A stretch of DNA of 64,000 nt from JANOMH01 sp031422295 (GCA_031422295.1 JANOQM010000030.1:62001-126000), one strand, 5' to 3'; counted from the stretch's first letter, positions 1-8,576 are shown. Numbers and translations: made by a program. The notes: generated by a model not told the origin, from the letters alone.

Positions 1-411
1 TCAGACCTCCGTGCCAAACCCATGCATCCGCTTGGCCCATTGTATGCCAACCACCACACCTTTGAGCCGGGGCAGCAGATATAGCGACAGGGCAACGCAA
101 CCGACAGTAAAGATGGTCGCCATGACCAGCGGGTCGGGCCGGAATGTGGTGAATACATATAAGATCAAAGGGGCCATCAGGTGCCCCACGACCAAGATGG
201 TCAGATAGGCAGGGCCATCATCGGCGCGGTGATGGTGCAGGTTCTGGCGGCAGACCGGGCAATTATCGGCGACCTTGAGATAACCTTGAAATAAATGCCC
301 TTGCCCACATTGCGGACAACGCCGCATGAAACCGCGCCGCATGGCCAGGCCCATGGGGCGGTCTTCGGCGGGCAGTTTGCGCAGTGGGGTTTGTGAGGCT
401 AGATCGGACAT
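1..411 (-). CDS. DUF983 family membrane protein
   Basis: A 136-residue protein that ends at the first bases of the window (TGA read from the minus strand at 1-3). A zinc-ribbon-like stretch, CPQCG followed by CPVC about 20 residues later, sits at residues 30-56. Two hydrophobic segments follow, roughly residues 67-90 and 95-117. This arrangement and length are typical of DUF983 proteins, small inner-membrane proteins of unknown function common in alphaproteobacteria. The gene is divergent from the EF-hand gene. Family call is firm; the function is unknown. Confidence 0.85.
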   Translation of the reverse strand: MSDLASQTPLRKLPAEDRPMGLAMRRGFMRRCPQCGQGHLFQGYLKVADNCPVCRQNLHHHRADDGPAYLTILVVGHLMAPLILYVFTTFRPDPLVMATIFTVGCVALSLYLLPRLKGVVVGIQWAKRMHGFGTEV

Positions 412-605
412 CAGAAACGCTCCTTATGCGTTGGTGATGCGCCGATTTGGACGCTGGGAAAAGGGGAAACCGCGCCATTGCGGCGCGATGCCACGGTGCA
501 ACTTGTTTTTGTGGCGCGCGACGGAATGCGCGGACTGGGGCGTTTGATTGCTGTCCCGGTCGAAGAACAGCCGGTGAAAGTGACCAACTTTTGATGGAGA
601 TGAGA

Positions 606-1157
606 ATGAACAAGACACTGATTATTACCACCTTGATCGGCGCATCTGTGACCGGGTCGGCCGTATTGGCCGACCGCGACCATGGCTTTGGCAGCTGGTT
701 CGGGCGTGGCGAAAACCATGGTCCTGCGGATATGGACGGGCAAATGGGCGCAGGTCCGGGTGGATTGCTGGGCGGTCTGATGCCCGATTTCGCGGCCCTT
801 GATGCTGATGCCAATGGCCAGATTACCGCCGAAGAACTGGATGCGGCCCGTGCCGCCCGATTTTCCAGTGCCGATGGCAATACTGACGGCGGATTGTCGG
901 CAGACGAGATTGTGGCCCAGTTAGCGGCGCGCCGGGCCGAGATGATGGCCGCCCGGGCAGTCCGGATGATCCAAGAACAGGACGCCAATGCAGACGGTCT
1001 GCTGCAGGCCGATGAGCTGGCCGATGGCCGTGGCCCGAGCCCTGCCGTGATTTTCGCCATGCTGGACACCAACACGGATGGTACTGTGGATCGGGCCGAA
1101 TTTGATGCAGGTCTGGCCGCGCTGGCCGACCGTGCCGGACGCCATAACCGCAGTTAA
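606..1157 (+). CDS. secreted EF-hand calcium-binding protein
   Basis: A 183-residue protein with an N-terminal signal peptide (cleavage likely near residue 22, after VLA). Four EF-hand-like loops are readable at residues 66-77, 90-101, 126-137 and 154-165, each with Asp/Asn at loop positions 1, 3 and 5 and an acidic residue at 12. It should bind calcium in the periplasm or outside the cell. Three in-frame ATGs occur at 594, 600 and 606; 606 is chosen because GGAG at 596-599 gives a well-spaced ribosome site. It lies just upstream of a sigma / anti-sigma cluster, separated by a hairpin. Confidence 0.85.
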   Translation: MNKTLIITTLIGASVTGSAVLADRDHGFGSWFGRGENHGPADMDGQMGAGPGGLLGGLMPDFAALDADANGQITAEELDAARAARFSSADGNTDGGLSADEIVAQLAARRAEMMAARAVRMIQEQDANADGLLQADELADGRGPSPAVIFAMLDTNTDGTVDRAEFDAGLAALADRAGRHNRS

Positions 1158-1167
1158 ACCGGCCATT

Positions 1168-1200
1168 GTCCCCTTGCTGATCGCAGGGGGACCCGTTGTT
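1168..1200 (+). terminator. hairpin between EF-hand gene and sigma factor gene
   Basis: A 10-bp stem (1168-1177 with 1183-1192, one G-U pair, 5-nt loop TGATC) is followed by CCGTTGTTT. It begins 11 nt after the EF-hand stop codon and ends shortly before the sigma-factor ribosome site, so it is a probable terminator or attenuator. The U-tract is weak. Confidence 0.55.
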
Positions 1201-1211
1201 TCGAGGGGAAA

Positions 1212-1817
1212 ATGTCTGTAGGTCAGGGTGCAATGAAGCTGGCGGCGGATCCTGATGCCGGCCTTTCGGACGAGGGGCTGCTGGTTGCTTTTGGCAACGG
1301 CGATCTTATCGCCGCCCGCGACCTGACCGCCCGGCTGGCCCCGCGCCTGTTTGGTCAGGCCCAGCGGATGTTGCAGGACCGGGCCGAGGCCGAAGATGTG
1401 ACGCAAGAGGCAATGCTGCGCCTGTGGCGCATCGCCCCGGACTGGCGGCAGGGCGAGGCTCAGGTATCCACCTGGGCCTACCGCGTTGTCGCCAATCTGT
1501 GTACCGACCGGCTGCGCAAACGCCGCCCTGTCGGGCTGGACCAGATTGCCGAGCCTAAGGATGGCACGTTATCGGTGCTCGACCAGATGCAGCAGGTCAC
1601 CCGGTTGCGCGCTTTGTCCGAAGCCTTGGCCGCCATGCCCGAACGGCAAGCCCAGGCTGTGGCGTTGCGCCATCTGGAGGGGTTGGCCAACCCCGAGATT
1701 GCCGTGATCATGCAGATCACGGTCGAAGCAGTTGAAAGTCTGACCGCGCGGGGCAAACGAAATCTGACGGAATTACTTGCTGGACGCAAAGCTGAATTGG
1801 GGTTTGATGATGACTGA
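1212..1817 (+). CDS. ECF-type RNA polymerase sigma factor
   Basis: A 201-residue sigma-70 family protein. Region 2 is at about residues 35-110 with the DVTQEAMLRLWR core and the STWAYRVVANLCTDRLRKR helix. Region 4 is at about 130-185 with the HLEGLANPEIAVIMQITVEA helix-turn-helix. There is no region 1 or 3, as in ECF/group 4 factors. GAGGGG at 1203-1208 supports the ATG at 1212. The 3' end overlaps the next gene, a single-pass membrane protein that is a plausible anti-sigma factor, followed by a metal-sensor-like protein. That order recalls CnrYXH-type modules, but the signal sensed is not deducible. Confidence 0.85.
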   Translation: MSVGQGAMKLAADPDAGLSDEGLLVAFGNGDLIAARDLTARLAPRLFGQAQRMLQDRAEAEDVTQEAMLRLWRIAPDWRQGEAQVSTWAYRVVANLCTDRLRKRRPVGLDQIAEPKDGTLSVLDQMQQVTRLRALSEALAAMPERQAQAVALRHLEGLANPEIAVIMQITVEAVESLTARGKRNLTELLAGRKAELGFDDD

Positions 1818-2157
1818 TCAGCACGACGAAATCGAGGTACTGTTTGCGCAGGCCCGGGCTGTGACACCTGTGGTCAGCGACGGGCTGTTCGCGCGGATCA
1901 TGGCAGATGCGGCTGCGGCCGATATGGTCCGGCAGCCACGCGCGCCGGTGCTGCCGCAAAAGGGCTGGTTTGCCGGATTATTGGCCGCGCTGGGCGGCTG
2001 GCCCGCGCTGGGGGGATTGGCGATGGCCACAGTTGCAGGGGTCTGGATTGGTGTGGCCCCGCCCACGCAACTAACTGATATAGCGGTCAGTTTGTGGGGC
2101 GGGACTGAAACCGTATCGTTGTCGCTGCAAGATGATGTGTTTGGATTGGAGGGATAG
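1807..2157 (+). CDS. small single-pass membrane protein, possible anti-sigma factor
   Basis: A 116-residue protein with about 50 N-terminal cytosolic residues, a hydrophobic segment at about 58-85 and a short C-terminal tail. No family motif is recognised. It overlaps the sigma-factor gene (two adjacent ATGs at 1807 and 1810, sigma stop at 1815-1817), so the two are translationally coupled. A cytosolic domain plus one transmembrane helix, directly coupled to an ECF sigma gene, is the usual layout of an anti-sigma factor. The role is inferred from position and topology only. Confidence 0.6.
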   Translation: MMTDQHDEIEVLFAQARAVTPVVSDGLFARIMADAAAADMVRQPRAPVLPQKGWFAGLLAALGGWPALGGLAMATVAGVWIGVAPPTQLTDIAVSLWGGTETVSLSLQDDVFGLEG

Positions 2158-2160
2158 GCG

Positions 2161-2694
2161 ATGACGCAGGACACTGGGACTGTTATCCCGCAGACGGTGG
2201 CACCAATGCGCCGGTCTTGGCGGATTTTGCTGATCGCATCCTTGGCGCTGAATCTGCTGGTGTTGGGTATTGTGGCGGGCGCGTTGATCGGTGGCCCAAG
2301 TGGGTTTGGCAAGTCGCGCGGCATTGATCTGGAATTGGGCCCGCTGGTGCGGGCCTTGTCACGCGAGGATCGTCAGGCGATCCGCGAAGAGCTGCGCGGC
2401 AATGAAACTGTGCGCCAGTCGCCGCGCCGTGAACGCGACGCGATGTTGGCCGAACTGCTGGTGACGTTACGCGCCGACGATTTTGACCCTGCCGCCGCTG
2501 CCGCCGTCTTGCGCCGCCAATACGACCGCACGGCTGCCCTGATGGGTGCAGGGCAGGGCGTATTGCTGGAGAGGATCGCCGCGATGTCGCCGCAAGACCG
2601 GCTGGCCTTTGCTGACCGGCTGGAGGCCGAAATGGGCCATGGGCGCGGGGACGATCAGGGTGGGGACGAGCAGGGTGGGGATGACGACCGTTAA
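2161..2694 (+). CDS. periplasmic heavy-metal-sensor-like protein (Metal_resist / CnrX-Spy type)
   Basis: A 177-residue protein with a basic N-terminus, one transmembrane helix at about residues 20-43 and a helical periplasmic domain containing LSREDRQAIREEL and MSPQDRLAFADRLEAE, resembling the LTxxQ-like repeats of the Metal_resist/CpxP/Spy group. The C-terminus is Gly/Asp rich. It begins three bases after the preceding gene and closes the sigma-factor operon. In CnrYXH systems the CnrX subunit is such a membrane-tethered helical sensor, which fits this placement. Metal specificity cannot be read from sequence; no His/Cys cluster is visible. Confidence 0.65.
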   Translation: MTQDTGTVIPQTVAPMRRSWRILLIASLALNLLVLGIVAGALIGGPSGFGKSRGIDLELGPLVRALSREDRQAIREELRGNETVRQSPRRERDAMLAELLVTLRADDFDPAAAAAVLRRQYDRTAALMGAGQGVLLERIAAMSPQDRLAFADRLEAEMGHGRGDDQGGDEQGGDDDR

Positions 2695-2711
2695 CCAGCG
2701 GTGAGTTACAG

Positions 2712-4130
2712 TCAGGCTGCCGACTGGCTGACCGTGACCATGTTCCGCCCGCCGGATTTGGCCGCATAAAGTGCGGCATCGGCCCGGCTGAACAGCATGT
2801 TCACATCTTCGGAATTCAGGCTGTTCGGCCCGCCGACGGCTACACCGATGGACAGGGTCACATTGATCCGGGGGCTGCCTTTGGACATCGGCTGATTGGG
2901 CAGGGCGGCAAATGGGCTGCCTTCGATCATCCGGCGCAGGCGTTCGGCGGCGACCTGGCCCTGGGCGGCGGTCGTGTCGGGCATGGCGACCAAAAACTCC
3001 TCGCCGCCAATCCGGGCAATCAGATCGACCGCACGCAGATTGTCGCGCAGCCGCTGGGCCACTTCGGCCAGAACCCGGTCGCCAGTAGCGTGCCCATGGG
3101 CGTCATTGATCGCCTTGAAATGGTCGATATCCAGCACCATGACCGCAAATTCGCGTCCCTTGGCCTGCGCCCGTTCAGCCATTTTGGCCAGATGCGGCAG
3201 AGCATAGCGGCGGTTATACAGGCCGGTCAACTGGTCAGTGACAGCGGCCTGCAGGCCGTGGCGCACGGTGTCGCGCAGTCGGTCGGCCTGCGATTTGCGC
3301 CGCAGCAGGGCGCGAACCCGGTGCGCCAGTTCATCAGCACAAACCTGGTCGGTGACAATATCATTGGCCCCAAGGTCCAACACCATCGCGGCCATATCGG
3401 CGGAATTTTCGGGCAGGACCACCAATTGAGCGGCATGCCGGGTTTCGGACCGGCTGCGCAGATCGGCGACCATGCGGAACACATCGCCGGCAGCTGGTGC
3501 ATCCCCGCGCCCGCCAGCGCCGTCGATGATGAACAGATCGGGCACGGGCGTCATCGCATCTGCGGTCAGCACTTTGGTCGCCTCTAGCAACGCAAAAGGT
3601 TCCGGCAATGTGTCCATCAGGGCGATCAAGCTGGCGTTAGGATCGGTCCGGGATTCAGTCACAATGGCGACACGACCGGCGGGGGCAAAATCTGCGGCCT
3701 CGTCCGCAAAGCCAAGGGCGCGGTGCGTATCTTCGCGCAAGCGTAGTTCGGATGTCGCGTCGCGGGCCCGCAACAGGCTACGAATCCGGGCCTGTAACAG
3801 TGCATCATTCAGCGGCTTTTCCAGCACATCATCGGCCCCGGCCCGCAGTGCCGCGATCCGCGACAAGGGCGTTGGAAACGACCCGATTGCAATGATTGGA
3901 ATTGCGGCGGAATCAGAGTCTGCCTTGATATGGCGGCAAAAATCGAACCCTTCGGTCGCAGGACCGGACAGATCGATCAAGATCAGGTCGGGCCGTTCGG
4001 CCGACAGTGCTGTCCGCGCCTCGGCCACGGTGGCGCAGGGGGTGACGCCGTAATGCGCTGACAGCAATTTCACCCGCAAAACGATGCGGTTGGTCGCTAT
4101 ACTATCGACAAGTAAGATGCGGCCAGACAT
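2712..4130 (-). CDS. pleD: PleD-type response regulator / diguanylate cyclase
   Basis: A 472-residue protein: a receiver domain (residues 1-120, phosphoacceptor Asp53, Lys in EKPL), a second degenerate receiver (about 150-280) and a C-terminal GGDEF domain. The active site is GGEEF at 375-379. An RxxD product-inhibition site (RAVD, 366-369) precedes it, so c-di-GMP synthesis with feedback is expected. This REC-REC-GGDEF order is that of Caulobacter PleD. The acidic pair at the start of the first receiver is Asp9-Ser10 rather than Asp-Asp, so metal binding there may be weaker. Its 3' end faces the sigma operon. Confidence 0.92.
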   Translation of the reverse strand: MSGRILLVDSIATNRIVLRVKLLSAHYGVTPCATVAEARTALSAERPDLILIDLSGPATEGFDFCRHIKADSDSAAIPIIAIGSFPTPLSRIAALRAGADDVLEKPLNDALLQARIRSLLRARDATSELRLREDTHRALGFADEAADFAPAGRVAIVTESRTDPNASLIALMDTLPEPFALLEATKVLTADAMTPVPDLFIIDGAGGRGDAPAAGDVFRMVADLRSRSETRHAAQLVVLPENSADMAAMVLDLGANDIVTDQVCADELAHRVRALLRRKSQADRLRDTVRHGLQAAVTDQLTGLYNRRYALPHLAKMAERAQAKGREFAVMVLDIDHFKAINDAHGHATGDRVLAEVAQRLRDNLRAVDLIARIGGEEFLVAMPDTTAAQGQVAAERLRRMIEGSPFAALPNQPMSKGSPRINVTLSIGVAVGGPNSLNSEDVNMLFSRADAALYAAKSGGRNMVTVSQSAA

Positions 4131-4224
4131 TCTGATATCCTTCAGCGGGTGGTTATCCTAATCCCTGACCAGAGTTTCGTCTGGAAAAGTTAAGAAACGG
4201 TTTCCAAATGTGTAAGGATTGTGA

Positions 4225-4503
4225 ATGACACCTGAACGGGCCGAGACAATCGCACTGCAGGCGCTGGGCTGGCTGGCCGCTGATGACGATCTGTGCGCGG
4301 GCTTTCTGGGCACCACCGGCGCGGACCTTGGTGACATGCGCCTGCGGGCCACTGATCCTGCGTTTTTGGCCTCAATCCTTGAGTATATCACGATGAATGA
4401 CGATTGGATCATCGGGTTTTGTGATGCCATCGGGCTGGGTTATGACCAGCCATTGCGCGCCCGTTATGCGCTGCCGGGGGGTGATCAGGTTGCATGGACA
4501 TAG
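4225..4503 (+). CDS. DUF3572 family protein
   Basis: A 92-residue acidic cytosolic protein beginning MTPERAETIALQALGWLA, characteristic of DUF3572, a family found in alphaproteobacteria next to pleD. It is divergent from pleD across a 94-bp promoter region. No catalytic motif or membrane segment is visible. Function unknown. Confidence 0.8.
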   Translation: MTPERAETIALQALGWLAADDDLCAGFLGTTGADLGDMRLRATDPAFLASILEYITMNDDWIIGFCDAIGLGYDQPLRARYALPGGDQVAWT

Positions 4504-4644
4504 GCGAAATATTGCCGTGGGCCCGGGCGAAACAAGGTAAACCGGGAAACGCCGGGTAAATCGCAGTGGGCTGGATTCAGACCGATGACTGTGCCGTTTA
4601 TCAATGTTACTGCACCGTTAATCGATGGCGAGCAGTGGGCGGGT

Positions 4645-5355
4645 ATGGCGGTGATCACAGCGATTGTGTTCGACAAAGACGGCACCTTGTTCGATTTTGA
4701 TGCCACATGGGGCGGCTGGTCGCGCGGTTTTATTGCCGCCGAGGCGGGTGGAGACCCGGATCTGACCGGCAGATTGGCCGACGCTTTGGGTTATGATCTG
4801 GCGAAGAATGCGTTTCTGCCGCAGTCCATTGTCATTGCCGCGACCACGGATAAAGTGGCTGATGCCATCCTGCCGCTATTGCCGGGCCACTCAAAGACCG
4901 CCCTGTTGGCCCGGATGGATGCCCGCGCGATTGCCGCCGATCAGATCGAAGTGACGCCGCTGATCCCGCTGTTGGCCGGGTTGCGCGCCCGTGGATTGCG
5001 GCTGGGCGTGGCCACCAATGATACCGAAGCCCCGGCCCGCGCGCATCTGGATGCAGCCGGCGTGACGGGATTGTTCGATTTCATTGCGGGCTTTGACAGC
5101 GGCTATGGTGGCAAACCCGCGCCGGGGCAGTTGCTGGGCTTTGCCGCAGCTATGGATGTGCCCCCGGCCCAATGTGCGATGGTCGGTGACAGCCTGCATG
5201 ATCTGACCGCCGCCCGGGCCGCAGGCATGGTGGCGGTGGCGGTTCTGACCGGGATTGCGGGGCGCGATGACCTGACCCCTTATGCGGATGTCGTGCTGGA
5301 ATCCGTGGCTGACCTGCCCGGCTGGCTGGACAGCTGCGCGCAAAACCGGGCCTGA
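4645..5355 (+). CDS. HAD-family phosphatase, Gph-like
   Basis: A 236-residue haloacid-dehalogenase-fold hydrolase. Motif I DKDGTLFDFD is at the N-terminus, motif II Thr is in GVATND, the lysine of motif III is in GYGGKPAPG and motif IV is GDSLHDLTAARAAG. This set is that of phosphoglycolate-phosphatase-like enzymes; the true substrate is uncertain. An in-frame ATG at 4585 would add 20 residues unlike the family, so the ATG at 4645, which puts motif I at residues 9-18, is preferred. Neither start has a strong ribosome site. Confidence 0.8.
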   Translation: MAVITAIVFDKDGTLFDFDATWGGWSRGFIAAEAGGDPDLTGRLADALGYDLAKNAFLPQSIVIAATTDKVADAILPLLPGHSKTALLARMDARAIAADQIEVTPLIPLLAGLRARGLRLGVATNDTEAPARAHLDAAGVTGLFDFIAGFDSGYGGKPAPGQLLGFAAAMDVPPAQCAMVGDSLHDLTAARAAGMVAVAVLTGIAGRDDLTPYADVVLESVADLPGWLDSCAQNRA

Positions 5356-5445
5356 CCCCGAATTGCGACCTGTTTGGTCGCATTCCGCTTTGCGGTTGTG
5401 CTGACAGTTTGCCAATGTCTTAGGGTGACCCAAGGGAGGCCCGCC

Positions 5446-7005
5446 ATGGCAGACGATCTAAACCGCAAGCGCCGTACCGGTGGCCGGGCAGGCAACGCGA
5501 CCCGGCGCGGCGGCGAAGTGATCGAGCAGATGCCCTGGCGCATTCCGGTCAACACCGACCGCCCAACCGAACCGCTGGGCCCCGAGGGCGTGCAGGCGAT
5601 CCATGATGGCGCGATGCGGATCCTCGAAGATATCGGGATCGAATTCCTGAACCTTGAGGCATTGGAGATTTTCAAAGCCGCCGGATGCAAGGTGACCGGC
5701 ACCAATGTGAAAATGGGTCGCGACTGGGTGCTGGAAATGGTGCGCAAAGCGCCTGCGCAATTCACCATCACGCCCCGCAACGAGGCGCGGGAATTGCCCA
5801 TCGGCGGCAAGCACATCCTGTTCGGCAATGTATCTTCGCCGCCCAATTATTATGATCTTGAGCTGGGCAAAAAGGTATCGGGCACCCGCAAACAATGTGC
5901 CGATCTGCTGCGCCTGACCCAGTATTTCAACTGCATCCATTTCGCGGGCGGTTATCCGGTGGAGCCCGTGGATATCCATGCCTCGGTCCGGCATCTGGAC
6001 GTCATCTATGACAAACTGACCCTGACCGACAAGGTGGTGCATTGCTATTCGCTGGGCCCCGAACGGGTCGAGGATGCGATGGAGATGGTCCGCATCGCGG
6101 GCGGGCTGTCCGAGGCCGAGTTTCAGGCCAAGCCCCGGATGTATACCAACATCAATTCGACCTCGCCGTTAAAGCATGACATCCCAATGATTGACGGCTG
6201 TTTGCGGATGATCCGGCGGGGGCAGGCGGTGGTGGTGACGCCGTTCACCTTGGCCGGGGCGATGGCTCCGGTGACGATGGCAGGGGCTGTCACCCTGTCG
6301 ATTGCCGAAGCGCTTTGCGCTATTGCGTTGTTTCAATATGTCAAACCGGGCTGTGCCTGTGTCATCGGCACATTCACGTCGAACGTCGATATGAAATCCG
6401 GCGCACCGGCGTTTGGCACGCCGGAATATATGCGCGCGACGCAGATGACCGGACAGATGGCGCGGTTTTACGGGCTGCCGATGCGCGCGTCGGGCGTCTG
6501 TGCCGCCAATGTGCCGGACGGGCAGGCGATGTGGGAGACGTCCAATAGCCTGTGGTCCGCCGTGCAGTCGGGCACCAACATGGTCTATCACGCCGCAGGC
6601 TGGCTGGAGGGCGGGCTGATTGCCTGCCCCGAGAAATTCATCATGGATTGCGAAGTGATCCAGATGATCCAGCGCTATATGGAGCCTGCGATTGTCGGCA
6701 CCGCCGTCGATGATATTGCGCTGGATGCGATCCGCGAGGTTGGCCCATCAGGCCATTACTTTGGCATTCAGCACACCCAAGACCGCTATGAAAAAGCGTT
6801 CTATCAGCCGATCGTTTCGGATTGGCGCAACTTTGAGGCCTGGGAAATTGCGGGCGGTGCCTGGACGGCGGAGCGGGCGCACCGGCTGTTCAAAGAGATT
6901 ATCGCCAGCTTTGAGCCGCCCGTGATGGATGAAGCAGTCCACGAGCAACTGGTGGCGTTTGTGGACCGGCGCAAAGCCGAGGGCGGGGCGCCTACGGATT
7001 TTTGA
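5446..7005 (+). CDS. trimethylamine methyltransferase (MttB/COG5598) family protein, non-pyrrolysine type
   Basis: A 519-residue member of the MttB superfamily, corrinoid-dependent methyltransferases acting on quaternary or tertiary amines. The start at 5446 is supported by GGGAGG at 5434-5439. The frame is open with no internal TAG, so this is the non-pyrrolysine branch, which includes glycine betaine methyltransferases. The N-terminus is basic (KRRTGGRAG). No corrinoid protein or reactivase gene is adjacent. Substrate is unassigned; the betaine-synthesis cluster at 26-35 kb makes betaine-related chemistry conceivable but unproven. Confidence 0.8.
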   Translation: MADDLNRKRRTGGRAGNATRRGGEVIEQMPWRIPVNTDRPTEPLGPEGVQAIHDGAMRILEDIGIEFLNLEALEIFKAAGCKVTGTNVKMGRDWVLEMVRKAPAQFTITPRNEARELPIGGKHILFGNVSSPPNYYDLELGKKVSGTRKQCADLLRLTQYFNCIHFAGGYPVEPVDIHASVRHLDVIYDKLTLTDKVVHCYSLGPERVEDAMEMVRIAGGLSEAEFQAKPRMYTNINSTSPLKHDIPMIDGCLRMIRRGQAVVVTPFTLAGAMAPVTMAGAVTLSIAEALCAIALFQYVKPGCACVIGTFTSNVDMKSGAPAFGTPEYMRATQMTGQMARFYGLPMRASGVCAANVPDGQAMWETSNSLWSAVQSGTNMVYHAAGWLEGGLIACPEKFIMDCEVIQMIQRYMEPAIVGTAVDDIALDAIREVGPSGHYFGIQHTQDRYEKAFYQPIVSDWRNFEAWEIAGGAWTAERAHRLFKEIIASFEPPVMDEAVHEQLVAFVDRRKAEGGAPTDF

Positions 7006-7240
7006 ACGTAATGCGCCGGGGTTCATGTCTGACAAGGAGCCATCTTGCAACTGCATGAAGTGCTGGGGCCGACATGACTTGTCTGTCTTAGTTAACTAGA
7101 AAGTGACAGTTGCGCCGTTATCACGCATCCGTGAACTGAATTTCCTGCAGACGCTGAAACTAACCCCTATCAACCCCCGTGGCTTCGGACGTTACCAGGG
7201 CACAACGCCTTGGTGGAAACCACTGATAGGGAAATTCACA

Positions 7241-7801
7241 ATGTCGATCAAATCCTTCCTCGCCACCACTGCTCTGGTGTTGACCGCTGGGGCCGCTTTG
7301 GCCGAAAGCCATGCTGCCAATCCGATGGTTGGTGGGGCCGAAATGCTGGCGACGATGAATATCGTTGAGAATGCAATGAATTCCGCCGATCACACCACGC
7401 TGGTCGCCGCAGTTGCCGCAGCCGGTCTGGTCGATACGCTGAAAAGCGCTGGCCCGTTCACTGTGTTCGCCCCGGTCAATGATGCCTTTGCCGCCTTGCC
7501 GGCCGGCACCGTCGAAACCCTGCTGATGCCCGAAAATATCGACCAGCTGACCAAGATCCTGACCTGCCACGTGGTTCCGGTCGCGGCCATGTCCGAGGCG
7601 ATTGGCGGCATGATCGCGGCTGATGGCGGCGTGCATCCGGTGACTACAGTTGGCGGTTGCGTCCTTAATCTGGCGATGGACGGCGATGTTCTGACTGTCA
7701 CCGACGAAACCGGCGGTGTGGCCAATGTGACCATCGCTGATGTGGTTCAGTCCAACGGTGTGATCCATGTGATCGACAAGGTTTTGCTGCCCGCCATGTA
7801 A
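7241..7801 (+). CDS. secreted fasciclin-domain protein (copy 1)
   Basis: A 186-residue protein with a signal peptide ending near AALA at residue 21 and one FAS1 domain. Diagnostic motifs are NAMNSADHTTLVAAVAAAGL, GPFTVFAPVNDAFAALP and NGVIHVIDKVLLP. FAS1 domains mediate adhesion or matrix interactions outside the cell; bacterial roles are poorly known. The ATG at 7241 is preceded by AGGGAAA and begins the signal peptide. A second, closely similar gene follows directly, separated by a strong hairpin, suggesting tandem duplication. Confidence 0.9.
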   Translation: MSIKSFLATTALVLTAGAALAESHAANPMVGGAEMLATMNIVENAMNSADHTTLVAAVAAAGLVDTLKSAGPFTVFAPVNDAFAALPAGTVETLLMPENIDQLTKILTCHVVPVAAMSEAIGGMIAADGGVHPVTTVGGCVLNLAMDGDVLTVTDETGGVANVTIADVVQSNGVIHVIDKVLLPAM

Positions 7802-7825
7802 GGCTGGCATTTCGAGCAGTCGAAA

Positions 7826-7856
7826 GCCCGCCGGATACCCCCAAGGTCCGGCGGGC
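7826..7856 (+). terminator. hairpin between the two fasciclin genes
   Basis: A perfect 10-bp GC-rich stem (GCCCGCCGGA at 7826-7835, TCCGGCGGGC at 7847-7856) with an 11-nt loop lies 25 nt past the first fasciclin stop codon. No T-run follows, so it may act as a partial terminator or mRNA-stability element rather than a full stop. Confidence 0.55.
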
Positions 7857-7897
7857 CCCCCTAAAGATCACATTACCCGTCCATCCGGAGATTAATC

Positions 7898-8449
7898 ATG
7901 TCCTTCAAAACCTTGCTGGTGGCCTCGGTTGCCATCGCCGCCGCTTTTCCCGCATTGGCCCAGGATAACCCCGATGTCGGCGGCGCGCCGATGTTTGCCG
8001 ACAAGAACATTATCGAGAATGCGGTCAATTCCGCCGATCATACGACTTTGGTTGCTGCCGTTCAGGCCGCAGGTCTGGTCGAAACGCTGCAGGGCCCCGG
8101 CCCGTTCACAGTGTTTGCCCCGGTCAATTCGGCCTTTGCCGCGTTGGATCAGGCGGCAGTCGCACAATTGCTTCAACCCGACCATGTGCAGCAATTGACC
8201 CAGATCCTGACCTGCCATGTGCTGGGCAAGGCTGCAACTTTTGACGTGATCAATGTCATGGCTTCCGACGCTGGCGGCACATTCGAGGTTGAAACCCTCG
8301 GTGGCTGCAAACTGCAGGTCACGGTTGCAGGGTCCAGCGTCACGCTGACCGATGAACAGGGCCGCGTCGCCAACGTCACTATCGCGGATGTGATTCAGTC
8401 CAATGGCGTGATCCATGTTATCGATCGCGTGATCCTTCCGGCACAGTAA
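7898..8449 (+). CDS. secreted fasciclin-domain protein (copy 2)
   Basis: A 183-residue FAS1 protein with a signal peptide cleaved near FPALA at residue 21. It is clearly paralogous to the gene just upstream: both have ENAxNSADHTTLVAAV, GPFTVFAPVN, the cysteine-containing ILTCHV segment and a second Cys in GGC, the latter two possibly forming a disulfide. GGAG upstream of 7898 supports the start. Probably extracytoplasmic; ligand unknown. Confidence 0.9.
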   Translation: MSFKTLLVASVAIAAAFPALAQDNPDVGGAPMFADKNIIENAVNSADHTTLVAAVQAAGLVETLQGPGPFTVFAPVNSAFAALDQAAVAQLLQPDHVQQLTQILTCHVLGKAATFDVINVMASDAGGTFEVETLGGCKLQVTVAGSSVTLTDEQGRVANVTIADVIQSNGVIHVIDRVILPAQ

Positions 8450-8475
8450 GCCCGGCCCGAAGTTAGTGCGAGTAA

Positions 8476-8515
8476 TGCCCATCAATGTGAAAGCATTGGT
8501 GGGCAGTTTCTTTTG
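8476..8515 (+). terminator. rho-independent terminator after fasciclin copy 2
   Basis: A 12-bp stem (8476-8487 with 8494-8505, one G-U pair) with loop TGAAAG is followed by GTTTCTTTT. It is a good intrinsic terminator, 27 nt past the fasciclin stop codon. Confidence 0.8.
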
Positions 8516-8576
8516 TGGGTTGAAGCTGTGCTTGGCCCGGCCTTAGGTGGCGTGACACCAGTGGCGGGAAAATCCG

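Noticed and set aside
5446..7005. Pyrrolysine-containing MttB
   Set aside because: No in-frame TAG is present and no pyl genes are visible, so the protein is a non-pyrrolysine homologue.
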